This document shows, piece by piece, positions 55,805 through 63,930 of a DNA stretch of 64,000 nucleotides (positions are counted from its first letter, which is position 1; each line of letters begins with the position of its first letter). The position numbers were made by a program, and so were the translations under genes. The notes under the pieces were generated by a model. The model saw nothing but the letters and a program-made list of their open reading frames with translations, was not told the origin of the DNA and made no database searches. The stretch lies in IMG/VR virus record IMGVR_UViG_3300005613_000021, positions 32,537-96,536 of that record; one strand, written 5' to 3'. The stretch comes from a virus.

Positions 55805-56510
55805 TAGACTTGTATAGTCTTTTTTCGGGTTTGTCTAATAAAACATTTTGAATAGGCCATACTTCAATAATATTTTCAATTTTCCATCCGATACTACTTA
55901 TCATCCTATCTATTGTATCTATGCTTAAACTCCACCAAGTTCTTTGGAAATTATTAAATGAGGGCATAAAAGTAGAGCCATTTTTATCAGGAAAAGGATT
56001 GATTAGTACAGCAAATTCTTTAACTCTATATAGCATATTCATTAATACTAATATCGGATCTCTAACATGAGATAACATGGTACCAAAGACCGCCCCATCG
56101 AAACTTTCTAAACATTCTGGTAAATTATCATATATATTGGCGCGATATATTTTGCATTTAGATTTAAATTTTTCGTATGCATAATAATAGGAGTTATACA
56201 TTTTAGTGTGACAATTCAGATGTTTTGCTGGAATATATCCTGGATATTTTAATACATCCCAATAAGAACCATCAGGCATGTCAAAAGAAACTACATCAGC
56301 ACCCAATTTCTCCATCTCAAACGATAGGTAACCAGAGGCTGCTCCCACATCTATAACCCGCTTACCTTCATAATTAATATTGCCTAAATATTCTTTTATA
56401 CAATATCGAAGATCCCAATTTCCGTTTACCATAGTCCCATCCGGAAAATCAAAAGAGTGATAAAATTCGCAATCTTCTAATTTAATATTAGTTTTTGGTT
56501 GTGTGTACAT
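55782..56510 (-). CDS. Class I SAM-dependent methyltransferase
   Basis: About 242 residues. The SAM loop is VIDVGAASGYLSF and the next acidic residue is in VVSFDMPDG. A post-motif VFGTMLSHVRDP follows. It looks like the CmoB/DUF1698-like small-molecule or sugar methyltransferase line. I prefer the ATG at 56510 because it overlaps the previous stop (TAATG) behind a GGAGA; an in-frame ATG at 56528 lies inside the sulfotransferase gene. It belongs to the glycan-modification group. Confidence 0.85.
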   Translation of the reverse strand: MYTQPKTNIKLEDCEFYHSFDFPDGTMVNGNWDLRYCIKEYLGNINYEGKRVIDVGAASGYLSFEMEKLGADVVSFDMPDGSYWDVLKYPGYIPAKHLNCHTKMYNSYYYAYEKFKSKCKIYRANIYDNLPECLESFDGAVFGTMLSHVRDPILVLMNMLYRVKEFAVLINPFPDKNGSTFMPSFNNFQRTWWSLSIDTIDRMISSIGWKIENIIEVWPIQNVLLDKPEKRLYKSIVAKRRS

Positions 56511-57157
56511 TAGTATTCGTATCTCCATTTATCAATAACATATTTTTCTTTATCTGCTACTATATCTATTAGTTCTTGGTTATAAAAATCTTTATAGATA
56601 TAGTCTTTGTTCTTGTTTAGTTGTAATAATTCTATATTTTGAATATTTAAACTATTGCAAAATGTTTTGAAGTCATTTTGTAAGTTTTCAAATTTCTGAA
56701 TATTATTTACTATACATTGACCATTTTCTAAAAAATAATGAGATTGATTAGCAATGGAATTTATATAGTGTTTTAAAATTTTTTTATCACAATTATCATA
56801 ATGTTCTTGAACACTTAAAATACTTTTTAATGCTTTTTTATCTAGTTCATTTATTATTGTAGGGTTTTCTGTGCAATACTTTATGTGTTTATGTGTCCAC
56901 ATAAAATATGAAACATATCTCTGCCAAGGATTTCTTATTCTTACATAGGAAACATATTTGTTCCAATCAAAACCAGAAGCTAATAATTTATGCTTAACAC
57001 TACTAGCAGAATCATGAACATAATACTCTTTATCCATTGATCCATTACCAGATATATCTATATGAATATTAGATCTAAACAAAGTGTTTAAAATGGATAA
57101 AGTTCCCGTTTTAGGTATATTAATAATAATGAATTGATGTTTGTGTGAAATAATCAT
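56510..57157 (-). CDS. Sulfotransferase
   Basis: A 215-residue protein with both PAPS-binding signatures: the 5'-phosphosulfate loop NIPKTGTLS (13-21) and the 3'-phosphate site VRIRNPWQRYVSYF (72-85). It moves a sulfate group from PAPS to a carbohydrate or other acceptor. The C-terminus with IVADKEKYVIDKWRYEY fits the family, where this last helix is common. Neighbours are a fucosyltransferase-like gene and a methyltransferase, so a sulfated glycan is the likely product. The acceptor is not known. Confidence 0.88.
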   Translation of the reverse strand: MIISHKHQFIIINIPKTGTLSILNTLFRSNIHIDISGNGSMDKEYYVHDSASSVKHKLLASGFDWNKYVSYVRIRNPWQRYVSYFMWTHKHIKYCTENPTIINELDKKALKSILSVQEHYDNCDKKILKHYINSIANQSHYFLENGQCIVNNIQKFENLQNDFKTFCNSLNIQNIELLQLNKNKDYIYKDFYNQELIDIVADKEKYVIDKWRYEY

Positions 57158-57175
57158 ATTATAGTAATTTTCATT

Positions 57176-58144
57176 TTAGTCATAATGATAAGTCTCTATA
57201 CGATAAGCCTTTAAAGGAACGTTGAAAATTTTGCTTGGCCATATTGTGAATCCAGACCCCCAACTGTAAATACTGTAACTAATATTAATTTTACTGTTAA
57301 TTAAACATTCTAGATCTAACGCTAAACAATATGCTTGATTATCAGAAAAACTATGAGAATATGCTTTCGTATATTTTAATAATCCAGGCTTACAAGATGA
57401 ATGAACACTATCAAAATGTGTTATTATGATTTTTGAATTATTTTTTTGAGAAACATACTTTTTAAACTTGTTGCAGTCTGATAGCAATATTATTTTGGAT
57501 AAATTATTATCTTCTAAGTTTCTTTCAATCAAAAAATAAAGAAAATCAAAATCGTGTTCAATTTCTCTTAAATTGTAATTATTCAGTATGTTCTGTGGTA
57601 TCTTTTCTGAAGTTTTTTGAAAATTAGGAAGGGTTTGTCTGTCTCCTAGTCTGAAATGTATTGTTCCATAGTCTTGTATTTTATTAATTGTTTTTTTGTG
57701 TTTTGTTTTTATTTTTTCGCATACTATAAGGTTATTTTTTAGAAAATTCTTAGTATCATCAGGTATGTCATAAGATAGAATTTTTTGTAAAGGATTGTCC
57801 CCATAAATATCTAAATAGTAAGAAGACATTAAAACTGGATTTTTATTATCAGGTTTTGTCTGAGTAGTTTTTTCTGCTATAAGATTTATAATACTTTTTA
57901 GTCTATTGTTGAATGGTCTATTATTCTTTTGTTTAAAAGCCAATTTTTCTACATCTAGTATATAATCCATATTATATGATGATTGTTCACTAGAGCTGAT
58001 ATATTTTCCTATGGTGTGATATTTCCAATCTATAGAAAAATTAATGTCATATTTTTTACACAAGGAGTGAAGATGGACGGATCCCCTTAAAAAATCTCCT
58101 ATACCACCACCAAAATTAGTGTGGTATGTATTAATTATTTTCAT
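57176..58144 (-). CDS. Fucosyltransferase-like GT-B glycosyltransferase
   Basis: A 322-residue protein. NFGGGIGDFLRGSVHL near the start and GTIHFRLGDRQ near residue 162 resemble the fucosyltransferase superfamily (NodZ, family 11 and POFUT-like), where HxRxGD contacts GDP-fucose. KIILLSDCNKFKKYV and SWGSGFTIWPS follow in the expected order. Donor is inferred. It is next to the sulfotransferase gene and overlaps the next small membrane gene by four bases. Confidence 0.7.
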   Translation of the reverse strand: MKIINTYHTNFGGGIGDFLRGSVHLHSLCKKYDINFSIDWKYHTIGKYISSSEQSSYNMDYILDVEKLAFKQKNNRPFNNRLKSIINLIAEKTTQTKPDNKNPVLMSSYYLDIYGDNPLQKILSYDIPDDTKNFLKNNLIVCEKIKTKHKKTINKIQDYGTIHFRLGDRQTLPNFQKTSEKIPQNILNNYNLREIEHDFDFLYFLIERNLEDNNLSKIILLSDCNKFKKYVSQKNNSKIIITHFDSVHSSCKPGLLKYTKAYSHSFSDNQAYCLALDLECLINSKINISYSIYSWGSGFTIWPSKIFNVPLKAYRIETYHYD

Positions 58145-58386
58145 TTAACTATTTTATTGTATACCAGTAGGGCTAAAACAGAGCCTCCGACACCCATAAT
58201 AATCCCCCCAGCACTTAGTACATTCTCCATCCCCAATAAATAAGATATGGCTCCACCCGCATAAGAGCCAGATACTCCTAGTGCTACAGTTTGAAAAAAT
58301 CCCATTTTTTCTTCTCCTGGAACTATGCTTTTGGCAATAGATCCTACAAAAATACCATATATGCACCATATAAAAATATTAATCAT
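58141..58386 (-). CDS. Transglycosylase-associated (GlsB/YeaQ/YmgE) family membrane protein
   Basis: An 81-residue protein with three hydrophobic segments and the family glycines (WCIYGIFVGSIAKSIVPG; GVSGSYAGGAISYLLG). The bacterial family consists of small inner-membrane proteins of unclear function. In a phage, a holin-like or stress-related role is possible. It overlaps the next gene by eight bases. Confidence 0.85.
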   Translation of the reverse strand: MINIFIWCIYGIFVGSIAKSIVPGEEKMGFFQTVALGVSGSYAGGAISYLLGMENVLSAGGIIMGVGGSVLALLVYNKIVK

Positions 58387-58765
58387 TATTTACTGCTCCT
58401 ATGAGAGTGTGTACTTCTTTTTCAGACAAATCACTAGACACCTCTAAAATAGCATTTTTTAATTCGTTTTTATATTTTTTGTAATCTGCTATACTCATTT
58501 TTTGTCTAATTATTTTTTTAAGTTTTAGGTTAGTATACCAACTGTTTTTTAATCCAAGAGATCTAAATTGTTCTTTATAAAACGAATCTAGATCATCGCC
58601 ATGTAATTCTTTTGTTTTGTTTTTTTGACATTCTTGAACAACCCTGATGGCTGTAAAACATATACTTATAACCATTAATAATGCTATTATGCTGCCAAAT
58701 TTTTGATCTGGTTTGATGCTGGTTTTATTAAGAATTTTTGTTCCTATAGTTTCTAGTTCCGTCAT
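58379..58765 (-). CDS. Single-pass membrane protein of unknown function
   Basis: A 128-residue protein with one membrane segment (SIIALLMVISICFTAIRVV at about 25-43) and a charged helical C-terminal part. It overlaps the small GlsB-like gene and may act with it. No family is recognised. Confidence 0.65.
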   Translation of the reverse strand: MTELETIGTKILNKTSIKPDQKFGSIIALLMVISICFTAIRVVQECQKNKTKELHGDDLDSFYKEQFRSLGLKNSWYTNLKLKKIIRQKMSIADYKKYKNELKNAILEVSSDLSEKEVHTLIGAVNND

Positions 58766-58815
58766 AATGATTTAACCCTAGAGAATAATTCTAATAAGCA
58801 ATAAATAATACACCA

Positions 58816-59664
58816 TTATTCGTATTTTTTTCTATCGTCAAAATATTGAGCTATTTCTTTGATCAAGCTGGGCTTATATGGTATAGAATATAGGTTATTA
58901 TTATCCAATCTTAGGTCTTTTGAGGGAGTAAAGTTATGTTTTACAAGTATATTATTTCTTGAATGATATCCCCTATACTGTAATTTTCCGTGATATAAAT
59001 GTTCTAATGATCCTTGCACATAACCTATATTTCCCTGAACATTTTCATAACTATCCCATGCCCATAATAAAAATTCTTTTCTGTAAGGTGGCAATAAATC
59101 TATAATTGTCCTATGGTTCCACACACCCATCCAGACAAGTAATTGTAAAACATCAGAATTGCCTACAGGATCACAATCATAGAGATGATTATCTACAAGA
59201 ATATTTCTCCTAAACGCCCAAGCAAAGCCTATAGCGGGAAATTTTATGTCTAAGTTATCAACTATTTTTTTCCCTAAGCTATAATTATTGTGATAAGAAT
59301 TTATATATGGTTTTTCAAAACAGCGATCAAATAATTGAACAACTTTATATTCTGATAATGACTTTTCTGTTTGTTCTAGTAACAAATGGTTATGAAAAAT
59401 AACATCTGTGTCTACCCAAGCAATACTGTCTACTTGTGGAGGTAGTTCGTCTATTGCTATATTCAAACACCTTTCTTTTTGCCATAAAATATTATTATAG
59501 TCTGCATTTATTTTGATACTATCGTCTATAAAAAATTTTTGATTTGGAAGAGCTAACTCTACGGTGATAATATCGTAAGGAAATTTTTTTCGAAATTCTA
59601 TATAGTTATTTTTTATCTTGGTTGAGTTACTAAAATTAAAATAACAACATATAAACTTTAACAT
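58816..59664 (-). CDS. GT-A glycosyltransferase with DxD motif
   Basis: A 282-residue enzyme. The metal-binding Asp85-Thr86-Asp87 lies in SIAWVDTDVIF, followed by PAIGFAWAFRRNIL. The C-terminal HLYHGKLQYRGYHSR is typical of a phage glycosyltransferase line. AAGGA precedes the ATG, directly after the previous stop. It probably starts the second glycan group with the fucosyltransferase-like gene. Confidence 0.85.
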   Translation of the reverse strand: MLKFICCYFNFSNSTKIKNNYIEFRKKFPYDIITVELALPNQKFFIDDSIKINADYNNILWQKERCLNIAIDELPPQVDSIAWVDTDVIFHNHLLLEQTEKSLSEYKVVQLFDRCFEKPYINSYHNNYSLGKKIVDNLDIKFPAIGFAWAFRRNILVDNHLYDCDPVGNSDVLQLLVWMGVWNHRTIIDLLPPYRKEFLLWAWDSYENVQGNIGYVQGSLEHLYHGKLQYRGYHSRNNILVKHNFTPSKDLRLDNNNLYSIPYKPSLIKEIAQYFDDRKKYE

Positions 59665-59970
59665 CTATCCTTTAAAGATTTTTGTCTTTGGTGAAAGACG
59701 CTCATCTTTACTCTCTGTTTGGATATTGGATTCTTTTTCTGGTTCACAATAGCCACAATCAACCTTAGCTATACCATCTCCACTAATATACCACCCCTTA
59801 CCTTTACATACAGGACAATCTTTGCGTTTGTGTTTTTTAATTTGTGGTTCTTGTTGCAATGAGGCTATTTTAGCTCCTACTAGTGTGACCACAGACAAAG
59901 TGCTATATTGGGAAACATTAGACGACAACATAACACTCGCAATCAATATAGAAAATAATATTGTTTTCAT
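59665..59970 (-). CDS. Exported small protein with half a DnaJ-type zinc finger
   Basis: A 101-residue protein. The first 18 residues form a signal peptide (KTILFSILIASVMLSS). The middle has CPVCKGKGW and CGYC (Cys52, Cys55, Cys72, Cys75), the CxxCxGxG pattern of DnaJ zinc modules. It is probably periplasmic or at the cell surface. It follows a 54-residue gene on an ATGA overlap. Function unknown; a disulfide- or metal-linked role is possible. Confidence 0.7.
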   Translation of the reverse strand: MKTILFSILIASVMLSSNVSQYSTLSVVTLVGAKIASLQQEPQIKKHKRKDCPVCKGKGWYISGDGIAKVDCGYCEPEKESNIQTESKDERLSPKTKIFKG

Positions 59971-60131
59971 CTGTTAAATACCCTATCTAAAAGATCTTTA
60001 AGGGGTCTTTTTACTGGCTTAGGAGAAACTATATCTTTATTTTTGGTGGCAAATATTTTTATGATCGATAATATAAAATCGGTTATAATTTTAATAAATC
60101 TATTTAGAGCAACTTTATCTAAAAATTTCAT
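59967..60131 (-). CDS. Small amphipathic or membrane protein (54 residues)
   Basis: A gene too small for routine calling. It starts at an ATG overlapping the peptidase stop (ATGA at 60131-60128) and ends with TGA overlapping the next ATG (59970). It encodes MKFLDKVALNRFIK, then a hydrophobic IITDFILSIIKIF segment and a basic tail with PKPVKRP. The double overlap supports that it is real. It may be membrane-bound. Confidence 0.6.
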   Translation of the reverse strand: MKFLDKVALNRFIKIITDFILSIIKIFATKNKDIVSPKPVKRPLKDLLDRVFNR

Positions 60132-62071
60132 AAGTAATCTCCAAAACCGTAATCTGGAAGTTTTTGAGGAGGAAATCCATTAAAATCACTAAAGGCATAA
60201 GCTCCGTTTTGCCTTAACATACCTTCGGCCACATCGGCGTGTATTAAAAAAGAACCATCTGGGATAGGCCCCCATTCTGGATGACCGCCAGAGTTCCAGC
60301 TGTTGCCGCACCATACCGCCCTACCATTACGCCTAACATACATTATATGATTAGGTACTGTGGCGCAATAAATTTTACCATTATATGGCAATAATATCGG
60401 AGTTGTACCATTGGATTCTCTTGGTGTTAAAGATATTGCTTTAATGTTTAGCCTGTACTCTTTGTGTCTTGTGATGTTTTTATTGTTATTTTTACCATTA
60501 TCTCTTCCAATTCTATTAATCTCTATAATATCAGCAGCCATGCCTATTTTTAATATAAGTTCTTGCATGTCGTCGGCTAATTGTTTGGAAGATGTATAAA
60601 AATTCATTTTACCATTACTAATTGATCCGTCGCCTAACATAATAGCGTCAAAAAAAATCTTTTGTTGTCTGGAAGATAAGTCTTTCACATAATTAGGAAT
60701 ATGCTTTTGGTGTGCTTTACCAAATATTTTTAATTCGTTGTACAAAGACTTGTCATAACACACCATATTTTTAGAAAACTTAAACGGCAAATTATCTAAA
60801 CATTTTTTCATCATTAGTTGAGAATCTAGTTTGTATTGACTAATTCCAATATGACCATAACTTTTGGTTTCTCCACTAGATAATACTTTATTATGCAGGG
60901 ATGCGTGACCTTCTGATATAAAATAACCCAAAAACTCTAGCCATAAATCCATGGCAATGATGTGTTTGCCTATTTTAATATTTAATATTTCCTTACCGTT
61001 CCATTTAGCATTTTTTTTGATGTGTAAATACTTAGGACAATTTTTTGATTCAACTATACTCCAAGAGGCCGGATTGTCTAAATCTGAATGTAATTTACCA
61101 ATATACATGTTATGATTATCTGTGACAAGTAAATCAACGCCTCTGAAATGATAGTGATTTAAATAACCATTGTAATTATATTCAAATTTTTCTTGTATTT
61201 GTTGCCATTCTAGATTGTGATTATTGGGGTTGAGAGTAGCCAATATGTCGCTATCTGATAGATTTTTAAAAAATTTCCAACCTTCTTTAGTAAGTACCTC
61301 GGTATCATCTGAATAACAACCCCAAGAATTTTGAACTAAAAATGAAGGTTCTCCATCTGTATCATCACAAGCCGACCAGCACATCGCATGTGCCCATGAG
61401 CCACTTTTACGAGCAAACCCCTTAGAGTCTCTACGATTAGAAAATCCATAACTGGAACATACACTTAAACCATAACCATTAGCTAAAGCATCTCTAGCTT
61501 CTTCTACTGTTTTTATTAATGATACTGTTCTTATTTGATGATCATCTGCTAAATCTATAATATCATCCGGAATCCCTCTACTGCCCCACCCCTTACTAAG
61601 TCTTGGCTGATATTTTGTTAAATCAATGATACCAGGATAGTTTTTGCGTAATAGTATTCCTCCTGTTTTACTAACAAAAGTAGCGGCCCTAGAACAACTC
61701 ATCCCTTCTCCGCCGTGACCCCTAAATCCATAAATCCCCTCTGTTGCACCAAGAGATATCCAGCTTTCTTTGTCGCCCTTAATGTCTATCTCTACTGCTC
61801 TTGTTAAATCACAAGCATTCCTAGTTGCGAAACTTACACAATCCCCCTGCTGTTGCCTTGTTGTATAAGCGTTCTTATCAAATTTCAATACAGATTTAAA
61901 AGGTGTAGATAGCTTACCTTTTCCACTATCTTTAATACGCTTTGCTCCATCTTTAAAATAGGCGTATTTACTAGTCTCTATAAGTTCATCAAATATGTGC
62001 TGCTCCCACAAGCATCCACTAAAACCTTTACGATATTCGTTATAGAGTTGATCTGGTGTCATTCTTGGCAT
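60128..62071 (-). CDS. Papain-like cysteine peptidase with an in-frame intein
   Basis: A 647-residue reading frame. Exteins are residues 1-251 and 591-647, together 308 residues of C1-type peptidase: RQQQGDCVSFA with Cys78 as nucleophile, GSWAHAMCW with His228, and VQNSWG with Asn248. Between NSWG and SWNSGGHPEWG lies a 339-residue intein (252-590). No signal peptide is seen. After splicing the catalytic triad is complete. It sits among membrane proteins. Virion maturation, lysis or attack on a host protein are all possible. Confidence 0.88.
   Translation of the reverse strand: MPRMTPDQLYNEYRKGFSGCLWEQHIFDELIETSKYAYFKDGAKRIKDSGKGKLSTPFKSVLKFDKNAYTTRQQQGDCVSFATRNACDLTRAVEIDIKGDKESWISLGATEGIYGFRGHGGEGMSCSRAATFVSKTGGILLRKNYPGIIDLTKYQPRLSKGWGSRGIPDDIIDLADDHQIRTVSLIKTVEEARDALANGYGLSVCSSYGFSNRRDSKGFARKSGSWAHAMCWSACDDTDGEPSFLVQNSWGCYSDDTEVLTKEGWKFFKNLSDSDILATLNPNNHNLEWQQIQEKFEYNYNGYLNHYHFRGVDLLVTDNHNMYIGKLHSDLDNPASWSIVESKNCPKYLHIKKNAKWNGKEILNIKIGKHIIAMDLWLEFLGYFISEGHASLHNKVLSSGETKSYGHIGISQYKLDSQLMMKKCLDNLPFKFSKNMVCYDKSLYNELKIFGKAHQKHIPNYVKDLSSRQQKIFFDAIMLGDGSISNGKMNFYTSSKQLADDMQELILKIGMAADIIEINRIGRDNGKNNNKNITRHKEYRLNIKAISLTPRESNGTTPILLPYNGKIYCATVPNHIMYVRRNGRAVWCGNSWNSGGHPEWGPIPDGSFLIHADVAEGMLRQNGAYAFSDFNGFPPQKLPDYGFGDYL
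60302..61318 (-). other. Contiguous LAGLIDADG intein in the peptidase
   Basis: Residues 252-590. It starts CYSDDTEVLTKEGW (Cys1) with block-B TDNH in LLVTDNHNMYI. A dodecapeptide endonuclease has LGYFISEGH (381-389) and IMLGDGS (477-483). It ends VPNHIMYVRRNGRAVWCGN, with Ser as +1. The penultimate residue is Gly instead of His. The site follows the catalytic Asn motif directly. Confidence 0.9.
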
Positions 62072-62568
62072 TATTTACTACCCTCGTAAAAAGCCCAACT
62101 TAAAGCCCTAAAAGCATCACAGGCCTTTTTTCTCATGTTTTCATCTAATACCACATCGTCTTCTCCAATAGCTTCAACAATTAGTTCTTTGCAAGATTCT
62201 GCAAGATTTGGGTATTTATTTTTAATATTTAATCTAAGCATTTTACCAGCAAGACTGTTTGCTTCACGAATAGAGGCAGTATCTTTAATAACTTTATCAG
62301 TATTGTCTAATTCTATTAGTGTGGCCATATCACAATATAGTGAGGATAATTTTAGACAATCTAATCTTTTGGTAGAATCGTTTGATTCTTTTAGAACTGA
62401 AACCACAGACCGGGCTTTTTCTAATAAGGCTTCGTCGCTAGGGGCGTCTATAACATAGCTCTCTACAGCAGGAGTGGTCGGTTTTAAAATATCTGTGGGC
62501 GAGTACTTACCAAATAAACCAAAGCCTATTAAGACGATTCCAACAGCTAGCACTAATTTATTCTTCAT
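62071..62568 (-). CDS. Membrane-anchored exported protein
   Basis: About 165 residues with an N-terminal anchor (NKLVLAVGIVLIGFGLFG) and a helical outer domain with four cysteines (LDCLKLSSLYCD; ESCKEL; KACDAF). I prefer the second ATG at 62568 because AGGAG is seven bases upstream of it. It ends directly on the peptidase start (TAATG). Function unknown, perhaps a partner of the peptidase. Confidence 0.65.
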   Translation of the reverse strand: MKNKLVLAVGIVLIGFGLFGKYSPTDILKPTTPAVESYVIDAPSDEALLEKARSVVSVLKESNDSTKRLDCLKLSSLYCDMATLIELDNTDKVIKDTASIREANSLAGKMLRLNIKNKYPNLAESCKELIVEAIGEDDVVLDENMRKKACDAFRALSWAFYEGSK

Positions 62569-62965
62569 TTTCATTCTCCTGCTTTAATCCTAAATCCTCA
62601 CAAACCATAGGAGAAAGATAAGGAAACATTTGATCTGCTACTTCAACAGCTTTTTTGCATCCGCTTTTTTCTGCTAAGTCTCTTGTTTGTTTCCATGAAA
62701 CTACTAGATCGAAAAATAAATTACGGTCTTCTACTTGCTCTTTAGAAGAATCTACAATTTCTTTTATTTTATCGGCTAAATTACTATCTGAATTATTTGA
62801 ATTTTTCCCTTTAAATTTATTAACAAAATCCAGGACCATTTTTTGTACCGGGCTCATTTGATCCTTAAATAGAATCCACAATACAACTCCTACACCTGCA
62901 TAAAGAGCCAAATCCGTTGGTCCTAAACTTCCGCTAAATTCCTCAAAACTTTGTGTGAAATTCAT
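62558..62965 (-). CDS. Single-pass membrane protein
   Basis: A 135-residue protein with one hydrophobic segment near 17-33 (LALYAGVGVVLWILF) and an amphipathic helical C-terminal part. It overlaps the previous and next genes (ATGA at its start). Together with the neighbours it forms a small membrane gene set. No family is recognised. Confidence 0.65.
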   Translation of the reverse strand: MNFTQSFEEFSGSLGPTDLALYAGVGVVLWILFKDQMSPVQKMVLDFVNKFKGKNSNNSDSNLADKIKEIVDSSKEQVEDRNLFFDLVVSWKQTRDLAEKSGCKKAVEVADQMFPYLSPMVCEDLGLKQENENEE

Positions 62966-63435
62966 TCTACCCTCACTATATATTTAAGATTATTAAGAAA
63001 ATCTACTACTACTTTGCGTTCTGTGCTTACATTAGATTGTACACTAACTGGCTCTTTCGGTTTAAATACTCCAACTTGCCTAAATGTAGCCACCATAGCA
63101 TCAATACCAGAACCTACAAGAAGCATAAGAAAACTTTTAACATGACTATGTATTATTGGTTCAACTAAAGAATGAACCCACGGAATATCCACAACAGTAA
63201 AAATTTTGTCATAAAAACTACCTATTAATTCCAATGCTAGCTCTTTTTTCTCTGGACTACTAAGATTATCTCCTAGATTTTCAATAAGTTGAATAACAAC
63301 GGCGGTCAATAGTTGTAGTATTTTCCACACCTCGCTTAGTGCAAAGCTCTTAACTTCTGCTACAGACTTTTTTGTTTCTTCTATTAATTTTTCGATTTCT
63401 TCTCTAATAAGATCTTTTGTGCTTAATTCGCTCAT
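62962..63435 (-). CDS. Membrane-associated helical protein
   Basis: A 157-residue protein: charged coiled-coil-like N-terminus, then two hydrophobic helices (ILQLLTAVVIQLI; FLMLLVGSGIDAMVA). GAGGT lies before the ATG. It may be a holin-like or membrane-scaffold component, but no family signature is seen. Confidence 0.6.
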   Translation of the reverse strand: MSELSTKDLIREEIEKLIEETKKSVAEVKSFALSEVWKILQLLTAVVIQLIENLGDNLSSPEKKELALELIGSFYDKIFTVVDIPWVHSLVEPIIHSHVKSFLMLLVGSGIDAMVATFRQVGVFKPKEPVSVQSNVSTERKVVVDFLNNLKYIVRVE

Positions 63436-63444
63436 TTTTATACC

Positions 63445-63930
63445 TCATACAATAATGTATTTTTTAATATCTTGAAATATGTAATCTCCAACGCCACTAA
63501 CTTTAATTAAATCTTCTGGTTCTTTAAACTTGCCATTTTCAATACGATATTCTACTATTTTTTGGGCTGTTGCTGGGCCGATACGAGGTAGTTGAATTAG
63601 TTCTCCTATTCCCGCTGTATTTATATTAATTACCTTAAGGTTTTTGTCTACCCCTACATAATCTTCTAATTCTTTTTTGAGATTTTCCTGCTCTTTTTGC
63701 TTGGTTTTCTCTTCTTCTATTTTTTCTTCTTTTCGTTTTTTGATATATCTAGCCAAAATGAATGCTTGTCCACCCAATAATATGACGCTCTCTACCACAT
63801 GAGTAAATACATCGGTTAAGTCATCTTTTGTGTCTGGTTCTTGTATTACTCCAAAAAGAAATAGTCCGCTCATTATGAAGCTAACGAGAGTATACCAGAA
63901 TTCACTAGTTTTATAGGATGCTTTTCTCAT
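63445..63930 (-). CDS. Membrane-anchored ComEA-like helix-hairpin-helix protein
   Basis: A 161-residue protein. Two membrane segments (about 12-30 and 44-62) precede a Lys/Glu-rich coiled coil (65-90). Residues 99-160 are a clear ComEA-type helix-hairpin-helix pair (VININTAGIGELIQLPRIG; LIKVSGVGDYIFQDI), which binds double-stranded DNA. In bacteria ComEA draws DNA across the envelope. Here the domain would face the cytoplasm or periplasm depending on topology. First gene of the visible minus-strand array; role in phage unknown. Confidence 0.85.
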   Translation of the reverse strand: MRKASYKTSEFWYTLVSFIMSGLFLFGVIQEPDTKDDLTDVFTHVVESVILLGGQAFILARYIKKRKEEKIEEEKTKQKEQENLKKELEDYVGVDKNLKVININTAGIGELIQLPRIGPATAQKIVEYRIENGKFKEPEDLIKVSGVGDYIFQDIKKYIIV

